Source of the DNA: an uncultured Eubacteriales bacterium
Lineage (GTDB): Bacteria > Bacillota > Clostridia > Lachnospirales > CAG-274
NCBI GenBank assembly: GCA_902496345.1
Contig: CABVAP010000059.1
Location: 1 to 13,562, forward strand
Direction: 5' to 3'
Length of the DNA: 13,562 nucleotides
Part shown: positions 6,073 through 13,256 of the stretch, one piece after another
Layout of the letters: the number at the start of each line of letters is the position of its first letter
Numbering within the stretch: the stretch's first letter is position 1
Notes under the pieces: generated by a model
What the model was told of the DNA's origin: nothing
Database searches by the model: none
Seen by the model: only the letters and a program-made list of their open reading frames with translations
Made by a program: the position numbers and the translations under genes

Positions 6073-6576
6073 TTACACCTCCTCATCATTTTCTGATTCT
6101 TCAAAAAGAGCCTTCAATTTTTCAAATTTCGGATTGATATAAGTTCTGTCACAACCACATTCACCGTCGTTAAGATTATGCCCACATTTACTACATAATC
6201 CTTTACATTCATCGGAACAAACCGACTTCATCGGCATATTTAGCATAATGTTGCTTAAAACAGCAGGCTCTAAATCTATAGCCTTATCCGAAAAAAGCCA
6301 GTAATCATTTTCATCATCAGCGACTTTTGAAAAGATTTCTTCAATATCTGTTTCGAGTTCAAATTCAAAAGGAGTAAGACAAAGGTCACAAATAAAAGTA
6401 AGGATAGCGTGAATCTTACCTGTGAATTTAAACTTACCACCAATATTAGCGATTTGACCAACAACAGAGGTTTTAACTTCTCTGTTGTCAGAGTAGCCTT
6501 CAGGTAGTAAAATAGTTTCCGAAAAAGAAATATTTCTAATCTCGCCGTCAATAAAATTATCGACATTAATAATCAT
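6073..6576 (-). CDS. yceD: YceD/DUF177 family protein
   Basis: This is a member of the DUF177 (YceD) family, which is almost always encoded directly before rpmF. In plants and bacteria the family has been linked to 23S rRNA maturation, but I treat the exact role as unsettled. The product has 167 aa from ATG 6576, which has AGGAG 7 nt upstream; the TTG at 6603 in the same frame is less likely. It carries the Cys pairs typical of the Firmicutes version: CDLC at 63-66, then C120, C124, C128, C131, C140 and C142 (CSDECKGLCSKCG and ECGC), suggesting metal binding. The C-terminal tail is acidic. It is transcribed from a near-consensus promoter overlapping the end of ackA, 60 nt upstream. Confidence 0.9.
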   Translation of the reverse strand: MIINVDNFIDGEIRNISFSETILLPEGYSDNREVKTSVVGQIANIGGKFKFTGKIHAILTFICDLCLTPFEFELETDIEEIFSKVADDENDYWLFSDKAIDLEPAVLSNIMLNMPMKSVCSDECKGLCSKCGHNLNDGECGCDRTYINPKFEKLKALFEESENDEEV

Positions 6577-6617
6577 AAAAACACTCCTGTTCCGTCCGAA
6601 CAATCAGTCCGTTGACC

Positions 6618-6647
6618 ATTATATCATAAAAATATATTATTTGTCAA
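6618..6647 (-). promoter_or_regulatory. Near-consensus extended -10 sigma-A promoter for yceD-rpmF
   Basis: On the minus strand there is a perfect TTGACA (6647-6642), an 18-nt spacer and a perfect TATAAT (6623-6618) preceded by TGA, an extended -10 element (TGnTATAAT). The -35 box lies in the last codons of ackA. The start of transcription is expected near 6611, giving a leader of about 35 nt. No terminator is seen between ackA and this promoter. Confidence 0.85.
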
Positions 6648-7830
6648 GAAGTTCTTTTGTATCCTGAGCAATCATTAATTCTTCGTTAGTAGGGATTACG
6701 AATACACGAATTTTAGAGTTGTCAGTAGCGATGTCGATTTCTTCACCACGTTTGCTGTTCTTTTCTTCGTCAATTTCAACGCCTAAGCATTTTAAGTATT
6801 CGCAAATAGCAAGTCTGCTTGTTTTGCTGTTTTCACCAAGACCAGCAGTAAATACGATAGCGTCAGCACCACCTAAAGCGATGTAGTATTCGCCGATGTA
6901 TTTAGCAACTTTGTAGTGGAACATATCAAGAGCAAGTTTAGCCTTTTCGTTACCATCGTTCATAGCACCTTCAACATCTCTAAAGTCGCTAGAAACACCA
7001 GAAACACCGAGAACACCAGATTTTTTATTCATAAGAGTATCCATTTCGTCTGGAGTTAAGTTTTCCTTTTTCATAATGTAAGGAACGATAGCTGGGTCGA
7101 TGTCACCACATCTAGTACCCATAACAAGACCTTCAAGGGGAGTAAGACCCATAGAAGTATCGATAACTTTACCGTCTTTAACAGCAGCGATACTAGAACC
7201 GTTACCTAAGTGGCAAGTGATAACTTTAGAGTCTTTTTTATCGTTAAGCATAGCGATAGCTCTTTTAGAAACGAATTTGTGGCTAGTACCGTGGAAGCCG
7301 TATCTTCTTACGTCATATTTTTCATAGTATTCGTAAGGAAGAGCATACATATAAGCTTTTTCAGGCATAGTCTGGTGGAAAGCAGTGTCGAAAACAGCAA
7401 TCTGAGGAGTACCAGGCATAAGTTCTTCACAAGCTTCGATACCCATAAGGTTAGCAGGGTTGTGAAGAGGGCCAAGGTCGAAACATTTTCTGATAACGTC
7501 TTTAACTTCAGCTGTTACGATACAAGATTTGCTAAAGTATTTGCTACCGTGGAGAACTCTGTGACCAACACCGTTAATTTCTTTAAGGTCAGAGATAACA
7601 CCAACTTCTGCGTCAGTAAGTTTTTCGATAACAAGTTTAATAGCTTCGCTGTGATTTGCTAAAGGTTGTTCAAAAACAACTTTATCTTTGCCAGCAGGAG
7701 TATGCTGAAGGTTAGAACCGTCAATACCGATTCTTTCAACAAGACCTTTTGCTAAAACATTACCATTATCCATATTGTATAATTGGTATTTTAAAGATGA
7801 ACTACCACAGTTAATAACTAAAATTTTCAT
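6637..7830 (-). CDS. ackA: Acetate kinase
   Basis: It transfers phosphate from acetyl phosphate to ADP, giving acetate and ATP, the last step of the Pta-AckA route. Length is 397 aa, as usual. Visible family features are NCGSSSLKYQL at 7-17, GHRVLHG at 89-95 (R91), VFDTAFHQTMP at 146-156 (D148), RRYGFHGTSHKFV at 175-187 (H180), HLGNGSS at 207-213, MGTRCGDIDPAI at 237-248 (R240), FTAGLGENS at 327-335 and PTNEELMIA at 380-388. These cover the ATPase-fold nucleotide site and the acetate/phosphate pocket. AAGGAG lies 7 nt before the ATG. It follows pta after a 134-nt structured spacer, and the end of the gene carries the promoter of the next unit. Confidence 0.98.
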   Translation of the reverse strand: MKILVINCGSSSLKYQLYNMDNGNVLAKGLVERIGIDGSNLQHTPAGKDKVVFEQPLANHSEAIKLVIEKLTDAEVGVISDLKEINGVGHRVLHGSKYFSKSCIVTAEVKDVIRKCFDLGPLHNPANLMGIEACEELMPGTPQIAVFDTAFHQTMPEKAYMYALPYEYYEKYDVRRYGFHGTSHKFVSKRAIAMLNDKKDSKVITCHLGNGSSIAAVKDGKVIDTSMGLTPLEGLVMGTRCGDIDPAIVPYIMKKENLTPDEMDTLMNKKSGVLGVSGVSSDFRDVEGAMNDGNEKAKLALDMFHYKVAKYIGEYYIALGGADAIVFTAGLGENSKTSRLAICEYLKCLGVEIDEEKNSKRGEEIDIATDNSKIRVFVIPTNEELMIAQDTKELLDK

Positions 7831-7898
7831 TAGTTTTCTCCTTTTTTAATAAATCTTAATAATATATTTTTAATTTAAAGCAATTGGCACTTCCCAAA

Positions 7899-7929
7899 AC
7901 TTTCGACCTTGCTGGGCAAAATCAAAAGT
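7899..7929 (-). ncRNA. Intercistronic hairpin between pta and ackA
   Basis: In the minus-strand RNA, ACTTTTGA (7929-7922) pairs with TCGAAAGT (7906-7899) in 8 bp including one G.U. Inside it, TTGC and GCAA form a second short stem capped by CCA. The wobble is an A.C mismatch on the other strand, so the fold is specific to the pta-ackA mRNA. Four U residues follow directly. Flanking CAATTTGGC and GCCAATTG could extend the structure. It may be a weak attenuator, a processing site or a stabiliser of ackA mRNA. Confidence 0.5.
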
Positions 7930-7964
7930 ATGGGGTTAAATAAGCCAAATTGATTTAAATAATC

Positions 7965-8963
7965 TTAGCCTTGTAATTGAGCCTGAACAGCAGTGATTGC
8001 AACAACACCAACGATGTCTTCAGCAGAACAACCTCTAGAAAGGTCATTTACAGGTTTAGCGATACCCTGAGTGATAGGGCCGTAAGCTTCAGCTTTAGCA
8101 AGTCTTTGAACAAGTTTGTAACCGATGTTACCAGCGTCAAGGTCAGGGAATACTAAAACGTTAGCTTTACCAGCAACTTCGCTACCAGGAGCTTTTAACT
8201 GGCCAACGCTAGGGATGATAGCAGCGTCAAGCTGGAATTCACCGTCAAGTTTAAGGTTAGGATTTTCTTCTTTAGCGATTTTAGTAGCTTCAACAACTTT
8301 AGTAACGTCATCGTGAGAAGCACTACCTTTAGTTGAGTGAGAAAGCATAGCAACGATAGGTTCTTCACCAACGAGCATTTCGAAAGATTTAGCAGAACTC
8401 TGAGCGATAGCAGCGAGTTTTTCTGGAGTTGGGTTTTGTTCAAGACCACAGTCAGCGAAAACGAAAGTACCGTTAGCACCAAGGTCACAGTTAGGAACAA
8501 TCATAACGAAGAAAGCAGAAACGATTTTTGTTCCAGGAGCTGTTTTAAGGATTTGAAGACAAGGACGAAGAACGTTAGCAGTTGCGTTGATAGCACCAGC
8601 AACCATACCGTCAGCATATCCACATTTAACAAGGAGTACACCAAAGTATAAAGGGTCTTTAAGTAAAGTTTCTTTTGCTTTTTCTTCTGTCATACCTTTA
8701 GCTTTACGAAGTTCAACAAAAGTGTTTACAAGCTCATCAAATTTGTCATAGTTAGTAGGGTCGATGATAGTAGCAGCAGAGATGTCGTTACCTTCAGCTT
8801 TTTTCATAATTTCATCTTTGTTACCAACTAAGATAACGTTAGCAAGGCCTTCTTTAAGAACGATTTCAGCAGCGTCTAAAGTTCTTTTTTCAAGAGATTC
8901 AGGCATTACGATAGTTTTTTTGTCAGCTTTTGCTTTTGCTTTAATAGTTTCTAAGAAATTCAA
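7965..8963 (-). CDS. pta: Phosphate acetyltransferase
   Basis: It converts acetyl-CoA and phosphate to acetyl phosphate and CoA; AckA, encoded next, uses the product to make ATP. It has 332 aa, the short form without the N-terminal regulatory domains of E. coli Pta. Family segments are KTIVMPESLEKRTLDAAE near residues 16-33, LYFGVLLVKCGYADGMVAGA, FADCGLEQNPTPEKLA, AMLSHSTKGSASHDDV, PDLDAGNIGYKLVQRLA and YGPITQGIAKPVNDLSRG. The start is a TTG at 8963, with AAAGGGG 9 nt upstream. The upstream ATG within the RBS region is out of frame, and TTG gives the usual N-terminus (MNFLETI). A promoter lies about 90 nt upstream after the che terminator, so pta-ackA is an independent unit. Confidence 0.97.
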   Translation of the reverse strand: MNFLETIKAKAKADKKTIVMPESLEKRTLDAAEIVLKEGLANVILVGNKDEIMKKAEGNDISAATIIDPTNYDKFDELVNTFVELRKAKGMTEEKAKETLLKDPLYFGVLLVKCGYADGMVAGAINATANVLRPCLQILKTAPGTKIVSAFFVMIVPNCDLGANGTFVFADCGLEQNPTPEKLAAIAQSSAKSFEMLVGEEPIVAMLSHSTKGSASHDDVTKVVEATKIAKEENPNLKLDGEFQLDAAIIPSVGQLKAPGSEVAGKANVLVFPDLDAGNIGYKLVQRLAKAEAYGPITQGIAKPVNDLSRGCSAEDIVGVVAITAVQAQLQG

Positions 8964-9007
8964 AATAAAAATCCCCTTTCATTTTTCAAAATTTTATATA
9001 AAAGATT

Positions 9008-9036
9008 AAAAGATATATGATAAATTAAAATCTTTT
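9008..9036 (-). promoter_or_regulatory. Hairpin in the pta leader
   Basis: A perfect 7-bp inverted repeat (AAAAGAT/ATCTTTT; 9008-9014 with 9030-9036) with a 15-nt loop lies just after the predicted start of transcription of pta-ackA. All but two of its pairs are A-T, so stability is low. It could be a 5' stabiliser or an operator. No known riboswitch pattern is visible. Confidence 0.3.
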
Positions 9037-9049
9037 CTTAACAAAATAA

Positions 9050-9078
9050 ATTATACTAATTTTTTTATATATGTGCAA
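9050..9078 (-). promoter_or_regulatory. Promoter of pta-ackA
   Basis: On the minus strand, TTGCAC (9078-9073), a 17-nt spacer and a perfect TATAAT (9055-9050) form a sigma-A-type promoter. The start of transcription is expected near 9043, giving a leader of about 80 nt before the TTG start. The -35 box sits inside a short palindrome, ATGTGTTGCACAT (9070-9082 region), a possible regulator site. Confidence 0.65.
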
Positions 9079-9089
9079 CACATTTAGGT

Positions 9090-9124
9090 AAAAAAATCTA
9101 CAACTTTAAAAATTTAAATTGTAG
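9090..9124 (-). terminator. Intrinsic terminator of the cheA-cheW-cheB cluster
   Basis: On the minus strand CTACAA (9124-9119) pairs with TTGTAG (9103-9098), and the stem continues inward with a U.G pair and A-U pairs around a short loop. A run of seven U residues (9096-9090) follows one base after the stem. It lies 82 nt after the cheB stop and just before the pta promoter, cleanly separating the two units. Confidence 0.75.
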
Positions 9125-9206
9125 GTGTAAAACCCCATTCAAACGTACCAATGTTTTTATAGTAAAGTCCAAGTTATAAATAAAAGTTTAGTAAATCCTC
9201 TGCCAA

Positions 9207-10208
9207 CTAAATTATTTCCATAAGCCTTTTTGAAATGTTAGGCAAAGCGATTTGTTGGTCAACTGCCCCAAGTTCATAGGCAACCCTAGGCATACCGTAA
9301 ACAACACAAGATGCCTCATCTTGTCCAATAGTATAAGCACCTCTTTTGTGCATATTAAGGAGGCCCTTTGCTCCATCTCCACCCATACCGGTAAGGATAA
9401 CCCCGATAGCCTTTTCACCAACGTTTTCAGCAACAGAGTCAAATAAAACATCAACAGACGGTGTATGTCCATTAACTTTTTCGCCTTTTTGACATTCGAC
9501 ATAAAAGCCATCATATTTTTTGACAATTCTCATATGATAATCGCCAGGGGCAATAAGGGCAAGCCCAGGTCTAACTTTGTCACCATCTTTGGCTTCCCAA
9601 ACAGTCATATTACAAAAATCATTAAGTCTGTCTGCATACATCTTTGTAAAAACAGGAGGCATATGTTGAACAATAAGGATAGGTGGCGTTTCTGCCGGAA
9701 GTTTTTTCAAAATTTCGACAATAGCCTCAGTCCCCCCAGTAGAAGAGCCAATCGCAATAATTTTATCAGAGCGAATGGAAACCTCTTTTTTAACTTCCCT
9801 TTTTTCCATAATGTCCTTAATTTTTACAGCATCTTTAATTTTGAGTTTAAAACCGTTTACGAACATTCTCTCAGAAAGTTCGCTTTCGTCCCAATTTTTG
9901 ATGATTATAGCTAAAGCACCTTTTCTCATCATCTCAAAACCATTGTTAGCATTTTCGCAAACACCAACAAAATTCACATTTTCGCTATCGAGATAGGCCA
10001 AGATTTTGTCAACTGTTTCATTAGATATAAAATAGTTATGAAGCACAAAAATAACATCTGTATTAAGTTTTCTACTTGTAACAAGGTCGTTAAAGGAAGA
10101 ATAAGCCTCAACCAAATTTATTTGACCACCTGTAAAATTTCTCCTCATCATAGATATAAAGGAGAATGATTCCGAATACAAAACTATCTCGATTTTCTCT
10201 TCACCCAT
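9207..10208 (-). CDS. cheB: CheB-type chemoreceptor glutamate methylesterase with a degenerate receiver domain
   Basis: It removes methyl groups from (and may deamidate) glutamyl residues of chemoreceptors. The C-terminal catalytic domain (about 147-333) is intact. The Ser is S156 in IGSSTGGTEAI, the His is H182 in IVQHMPP, and the Asp is D278 in TGMGGDGAKG; their spacing (26 and 96 residues) equals that of the E. coli triad 164/190/286. The N-terminal ~120 residues resemble a CheY-like receiver in length and layout but lack its active site. The expected acidic pair is Ser12-Glu13 (LYSES), and the phosphoacceptor position in TDVIFVLHNYF is Leu56. K104 (AIIIKN) is kept. A basic-rich linker (about 121-146) joins the domains. 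ATG at 10208 has GGAG 7 nt upstream; an ATG at 10238 lies in a hairpin loop. Phosphorylation by CheA is therefore not expected. Confidence 0.9.
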   Translation of the reverse strand: MGEEKIEIVLYSESFSFISMMRRNFTGGQINLVEAYSSFNDLVTSRKLNTDVIFVLHNYFISNETVDKILAYLDSENVNFVGVCENANNGFEMMRKGALAIIIKNWDESELSERMFVNGFKLKIKDAVKIKDIMEKREVKKEVSIRSDKIIAIGSSTGGTEAIVEILKKLPAETPPILIVQHMPPVFTKMYADRLNDFCNMTVWEAKDGDKVRPGLALIAPGDYHMRIVKKYDGFYVECQKGEKVNGHTPSVDVLFDSVAENVGEKAIGVILTGMGGDGAKGLLNMHKRGAYTIGQDEASCVVYGMPRVAYELGAVDQQIALPNISKRLMEII

Positions 10209-10225
10209 AAGCAATCTCCATACCG

Positions 10226-10251
10226 AAAAGCCACACATAGGTGTGGCTTTT
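10226..10251 (-). terminator. Strong hairpin between cheW and cheB
   Basis: A perfect 11-bp stem (AAAAGCCACAC/GTGTGGCTTTT; 10226-10236 with 10241-10251) with a 4-nt loop starts about 9 nt after the cheW stop. On the minus strand it ends in UUUU within the stem and continues CGG, so it resembles a terminator with a short U tract. It could act as a partial terminator, or protect the 3' end of cheA-cheW mRNA and lower cheB output. The cheB RBS begins about 10 nt after it. Confidence 0.6.
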
Positions 10252-10260
10252 TCAAATTAT

Positions 10261-10731
10261 TTAATCTAAGAATAAGAACTTGTCAATGTCGAGAAGAAGC
10301 TGAACTTCATCTCCAACCTTTCCGATGTTTTTAATAAATTTATTCTGATATTTAAGTTTAGCATTAGGAGGTGTAGAAATCTTGTCCTCTGGAATATGCA
10401 TAACTTCATTTACTGTATCAACGATTAAGCCAACTTCATAATTTTCATATTCGATAACAATTATACAAGTTAAAGAGTCATACTCTTTTTCAGGCTTTTT
10501 AAATCTAAGTCTTGCATCTATAACAGGGATTATCGAACCTCTAAGGTTAATTACACCTTTAAGAAAGTCAGGAGTTTCAGGAACCCAAGTTATAGCACAA
10601 ACTGTAATAATTTCAATAACGTGAGAAATATCAATACCATATTCTTCGTTATCTATTTCAAAAGTAAGATACTTGTCTTTGGTAGTATCTTCTTCTAATT
10701 CAGAAACAACCTCAATCTGTTCATTTTCCAT
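10261..10731 (-). CDS. cheW: Chemotaxis coupling protein CheW
   Basis: This adaptor links chemoreceptors to CheA in membrane-associated arrays. It has 156 aa. After an acidic N-terminal tail (about 1-16) the CheW fold begins with KYLTFEIDNEEYGIDISHV. The receptor/CheA binding segment VPETPDFLKGVINLRGS (about 51-67) is well conserved, as are IPVIDARLRF and VGLIVDTVNEV. The C-terminus (LLLDIDKFLFLD) matches the usual ending. The RBS GGGAG lies 7 nt upstream of the ATG. It starts 18 nt after cheA, so both are in one operon. A strong hairpin follows before cheB. Confidence 0.96.
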   Translation of the reverse strand: MENEQIEVVSELEEDTTKDKYLTFEIDNEEYGIDISHVIEIITVCAITWVPETPDFLKGVINLRGSIIPVIDARLRFKKPEKEYDSLTCIIVIEYENYEVGLIVDTVNEVMHIPEDKISTPPNAKLKYQNKFIKNIGKVGDEVQLLLDIDKFLFLD

Positions 10732-10749
10732 TATGTTTCTCCCACCTTT

Positions 10750-13116
10750 CTATTTATCGAAAAATCCACCAACGTCAATGATAAGACTAATGTCACCATT
10801 ACCAAGGAGAGTACAACCACTTATGCCACGAACTTTTTTGATGTAGCTAGGGATAGTTTTAACAACGACCTGCTGTTCACCGATAAGTTCATCAACGAAA
10901 AGACAAACCGTTTGACCTTCGTTTTCAAGCATAATAAGTACACCGTCTTCGATGTTAGTGATTTCAGATTCAGCACCAAAGAAATCATATAATCTAACAA
11001 CGTTGTAAACTTCGCCTCGTAAAGTAAGCATTTCGTTTCCATCAGGGTCCATAAATAAAGCATCTTTTTTAGCTTTAAAGGTTTCCTGAATAGATGAGAT
11101 AGGGATAGTATATTTAGCTCCACCCATCTTGATAAGCATACCTTCGATAATAGCAAGAGTCAAAGGAATTTTAAGGATATTAGTAGTTCCTTGACCTGCT
11201 TCACTTTCAACAGAGATAGTACCACCAACTGTTTCGATGTTGTTTACAACAACGTCCATACCAACACCACGACCAGAATAGTTAGTAACTTTATCGTTAG
11301 TTGAAAGACCTGCGTGGAATATAAACTGATGAATTTCTCTGTCAGTATATTCGCTTTCAGGTTTTTTAAGAAGACCATTAGCTCTAGCTTTGTTTAAAAT
11401 CTTTTCAGTATCAAGACCTTGTCCGTCATCACGTACAGTTATGACAACCTCGCCACCGGCGTTTTTAGCTTCAAGCCAAACAGTACCTTTTTCAGGTTTG
11501 CCTTTTTTAACTCTTTCGTCAGGCATTTCGATACCGTGGTCAACAGAGTTTCTAATTATGTGCATAAGAGGGTCAGATAAGTGTTCGATAATATTCTTAT
11601 CAACCTCAGTTTCCTCACCGATAACCTCAAGCTGAACGTCTTTGCCAAGGTTTTTACACATATCACGAACAATACGGTTCATCTTAAAGAAAGTAGTTGA
11701 AAGAGAAACCATTCGCATAGACATAACTGTGTCTTGAACGTCATTGATAATCTTACGAAGCTGTCTAGCAGATTTGTTAAAGCTTTCAAGTTCAAGACCT
11801 TCAAGGTCAGGATTTTGTGTAGTCATAGCCTCAGCGATAACTAACTCACCCATAAGATTTAAGAGTTGGTCAAGTTTAGCGATGTTTACACTAATCATAT
11901 GTTGAGTTGGTGCAGCCTTTTTCTGAGGAGCTGGGTGCTGTGCAGGTGTAGCCTTAGCCTGAGGAGCTGGTTTAGGAGCTTCAGCTTTAGGAGCAGGAGT
12001 CTCTTCTTTCTTTTCTTCTTTAGGAGCAGGAGCTTCAGCTTTAGGAGCTTCCTCCTCTTTTTTCTCTTCTTTAGGTTCTTCGTTAGGAACTTCTTCAAGG
12101 TCAAGAGCCTTTAAGAATACAGTGTTATAGAGTTCTTTAGAGATTTCGTCATAGCTTTTGTTAGTAGAAAAACTAAATTTGAAACCATTTTTTCTGATAA
12201 CATCTGTAGCAGCCTCATCAATAACATCTTCTGGCTCGTGTTTAATGTTCACGGAATGTTCTTGAAGGTTATGGATAACAGTATAAGCTCTAACGTTTTC
12301 CATTTCACAGCCTTCTTCAAAGAATAAAACAGCTTTGTAGTTTTTAAGCTTACCAGAAAGAAGTTCAAAGTTTTTAAGATAAATAGTCTGACCTATAAGT
12401 TCAGAAAGTTCATCATAAGTTTTTTCGCTGTTAAATGAGAAAGAGAAACCTTCATTCTTGATAATTTCTTCTGAGCCGTCAGCAACAACATCTTCAGGTA
12501 CAGTAGTAACGTTAGAGATGTAGTCTTTAAGGTTTTGTAAAAGTGTAAAAGCTCTAACGCTTTCCATTTCACAGCCTTCTTCAAAAAAGACTTTAGCAGT
12601 ATAGCGTTCACCTTTAGCAGGTTCTTCGCTTTCGCTTGCAGGAGCTTCAGCTTTAGGAGCTTCCTCTTTCTTTTCTTCCTGTTTAGGAGCAGGGGCTGCG
12701 TCAGCAGGAGCTTCTTCCCCTTTAAGTAAAGCAAGAAAAGCTTTAACACGAGCGATAAGGTCTGTTGGGTTACCATCAGAAGTTTCGCCAGCTTCAATTT
12801 TAGCTAATTCGTTTTTAATAAAGTCAACACATTCAAGAACTAAGTCAGTAAGTGTTGAATAATCAACGTTTTGAGGATTTTCCTCTCTAAGGAAGAAGAA
12901 TAAGTCTTCTGCAGAGTGTGCAGTTTTAGAAACGTTGTCATAAAGCATCATAGCAGCAGAGCCTTTAATGGTGTGCATTATACGGAATATTTCGTTAATG
13001 TCGTCCATTGAATAACCCTGTTCCCCTTGAATAATAAGCTGTTCCAACTGCTCAACGAGTTGATTCATTTCATATATAAACATATCCAACATTGATTCTC
13101 TTGAAAAATCAGCCAA
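10750..13116 (-). CDS. cheA: Chemotaxis histidine kinase CheA with two tandem P2 domains
   Basis: It autophosphorylates in response to receptors and passes phosphate to CheY. It has 788 aa, longer than most CheA (about 650-700). The P1/HPt domain is at 1-125 with the phosphorylated H48 in IMHTIKGSAAM. An Ala/Pro/Glu/Lys-rich linker is at 134-170. Two P2-like domains follow at 171-253 and 259-341, both with the fingerprint FFEEGCEMExVRA. A second A/P/E/K linker is at 342-405. Dimerisation domain P3 is about 407-480. The P4 ATPase has its N box at 517-530 (MHIIRNSVDHGIEM), G1 DDGQG at 563-567, F box FIFHAGLST at 598-606 and G2 GRGVGMD at 615-621. The P5 CheW-like domain is 650-785. The start is a TTG at 13116 preceded by GAGGGTGAT; the nearest ATG is out of frame. 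The next in-frame ATG, at residue 9, has a weaker RBS. Confidence 0.97.
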   Translation of the reverse strand: MADFSRESMLDMFIYEMNQLVEQLEQLIIQGEQGYSMDDINEIFRIMHTIKGSAAMMLYDNVSKTAHSAEDLFFFLREENPQNVDYSTLTDLVLECVDFIKNELAKIEAGETSDGNPTDLIARVKAFLALLKGEEAPADAAPAPKQEEKKEEAPKAEAPASESEEPAKGERYTAKVFFEEGCEMESVRAFTLLQNLKDYISNVTTVPEDVVADGSEEIIKNEGFSFSFNSEKTYDELSELIGQTIYLKNFELLSGKLKNYKAVLFFEEGCEMENVRAYTVIHNLQEHSVNIKHEPEDVIDEAATDVIRKNGFKFSFSTNKSYDEISKELYNTVFLKALDLEEVPNEEPKEEKKEEEAPKAEAPAPKEEKKEETPAPKAEAPKPAPQAKATPAQHPAPQKKAAPTQHMISVNIAKLDQLLNLMGELVIAEAMTTQNPDLEGLELESFNKSARQLRKIINDVQDTVMSMRMVSLSTTFFKMNRIVRDMCKNLGKDVQLEVIGEETEVDKNIIEHLSDPLMHIIRNSVDHGIEMPDERVKKGKPEKGTVWLEAKNAGGEVVITVRDDGQGLDTEKILNKARANGLLKKPESEYTDREIHQFIFHAGLSTNDKVTNYSGRGVGMDVVVNNIETVGGTISVESEAGQGTTNILKIPLTLAIIEGMLIKMGGAKYTIPISSIQETFKAKKDALFMDPDGNEMLTLRGEVYNVVRLYDFFGAESEITNIEDGVLIMLENEGQTVCLFVDELIGEQQVVVKTIPSYIKKVRGISGCTLLGNGDISLIIDVGGFFDK
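12286..12585 (-). repeat. 36-bp repeats marking the duplicated P2 domain of cheA
   Basis: A 36-bp sequence occurs at 12286-12321 and again at 12550-12585 with a single mismatch, exactly 264 bp (88 codons) apart. It encodes the FFEEGCEMExVRA core of each P2-like domain. The remaining parts of the two domains have diverged more, so either the duplication is old with local selection or gene conversion on this core, or codon choice is strongly constrained. Confidence 0.8.
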
Positions 13117-13143
13117 AGTACATCACCCTCTTTGATAAAATTT

Positions 13144-13166
13144 ATTCAATAATCTTCGGATTGAAT
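13144..13166 (-). promoter_or_regulatory. Hairpin in the cheA leader near the RBS
   Basis: A perfect 7-bp inverted repeat (ATTCAAT/ATTGAAT; 13144-13150 with 13160-13166) with a 9-nt loop lies about 17 nt upstream of the cheA Shine-Dalgarno sequence. A second, longer-range inverted repeat GTAATAC/GTATTAC (13202-13208 with 13238-13244) lies further upstream in the same leader. I see no match to a known riboswitch class. Confidence 0.4.
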
Positions 13167-13256
13167 AACCGATGTTGCAAAAACATTTTAATCTTTCTAT
13201 AGTAATACAAATAAATCCACTGCACATAAATAAACCCGTATTACATTACTAATTAA

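Noticed and set aside
9038..9044. TTGTTAA as a Rex binding site near the pta start of transcription
   Set aside because: Only one half of the known Rex palindrome is present; the second half (TTAACAA) at the right distance is missing.
11866..12114. Open frames on both strands across the CheA linker
   Set aside because: They are shadows caused by the Ala/Pro/Glu/Lys-rich low-complexity linker, giving Arg/Ser/Phe- or Leu/Lys-rich nonsense proteins.
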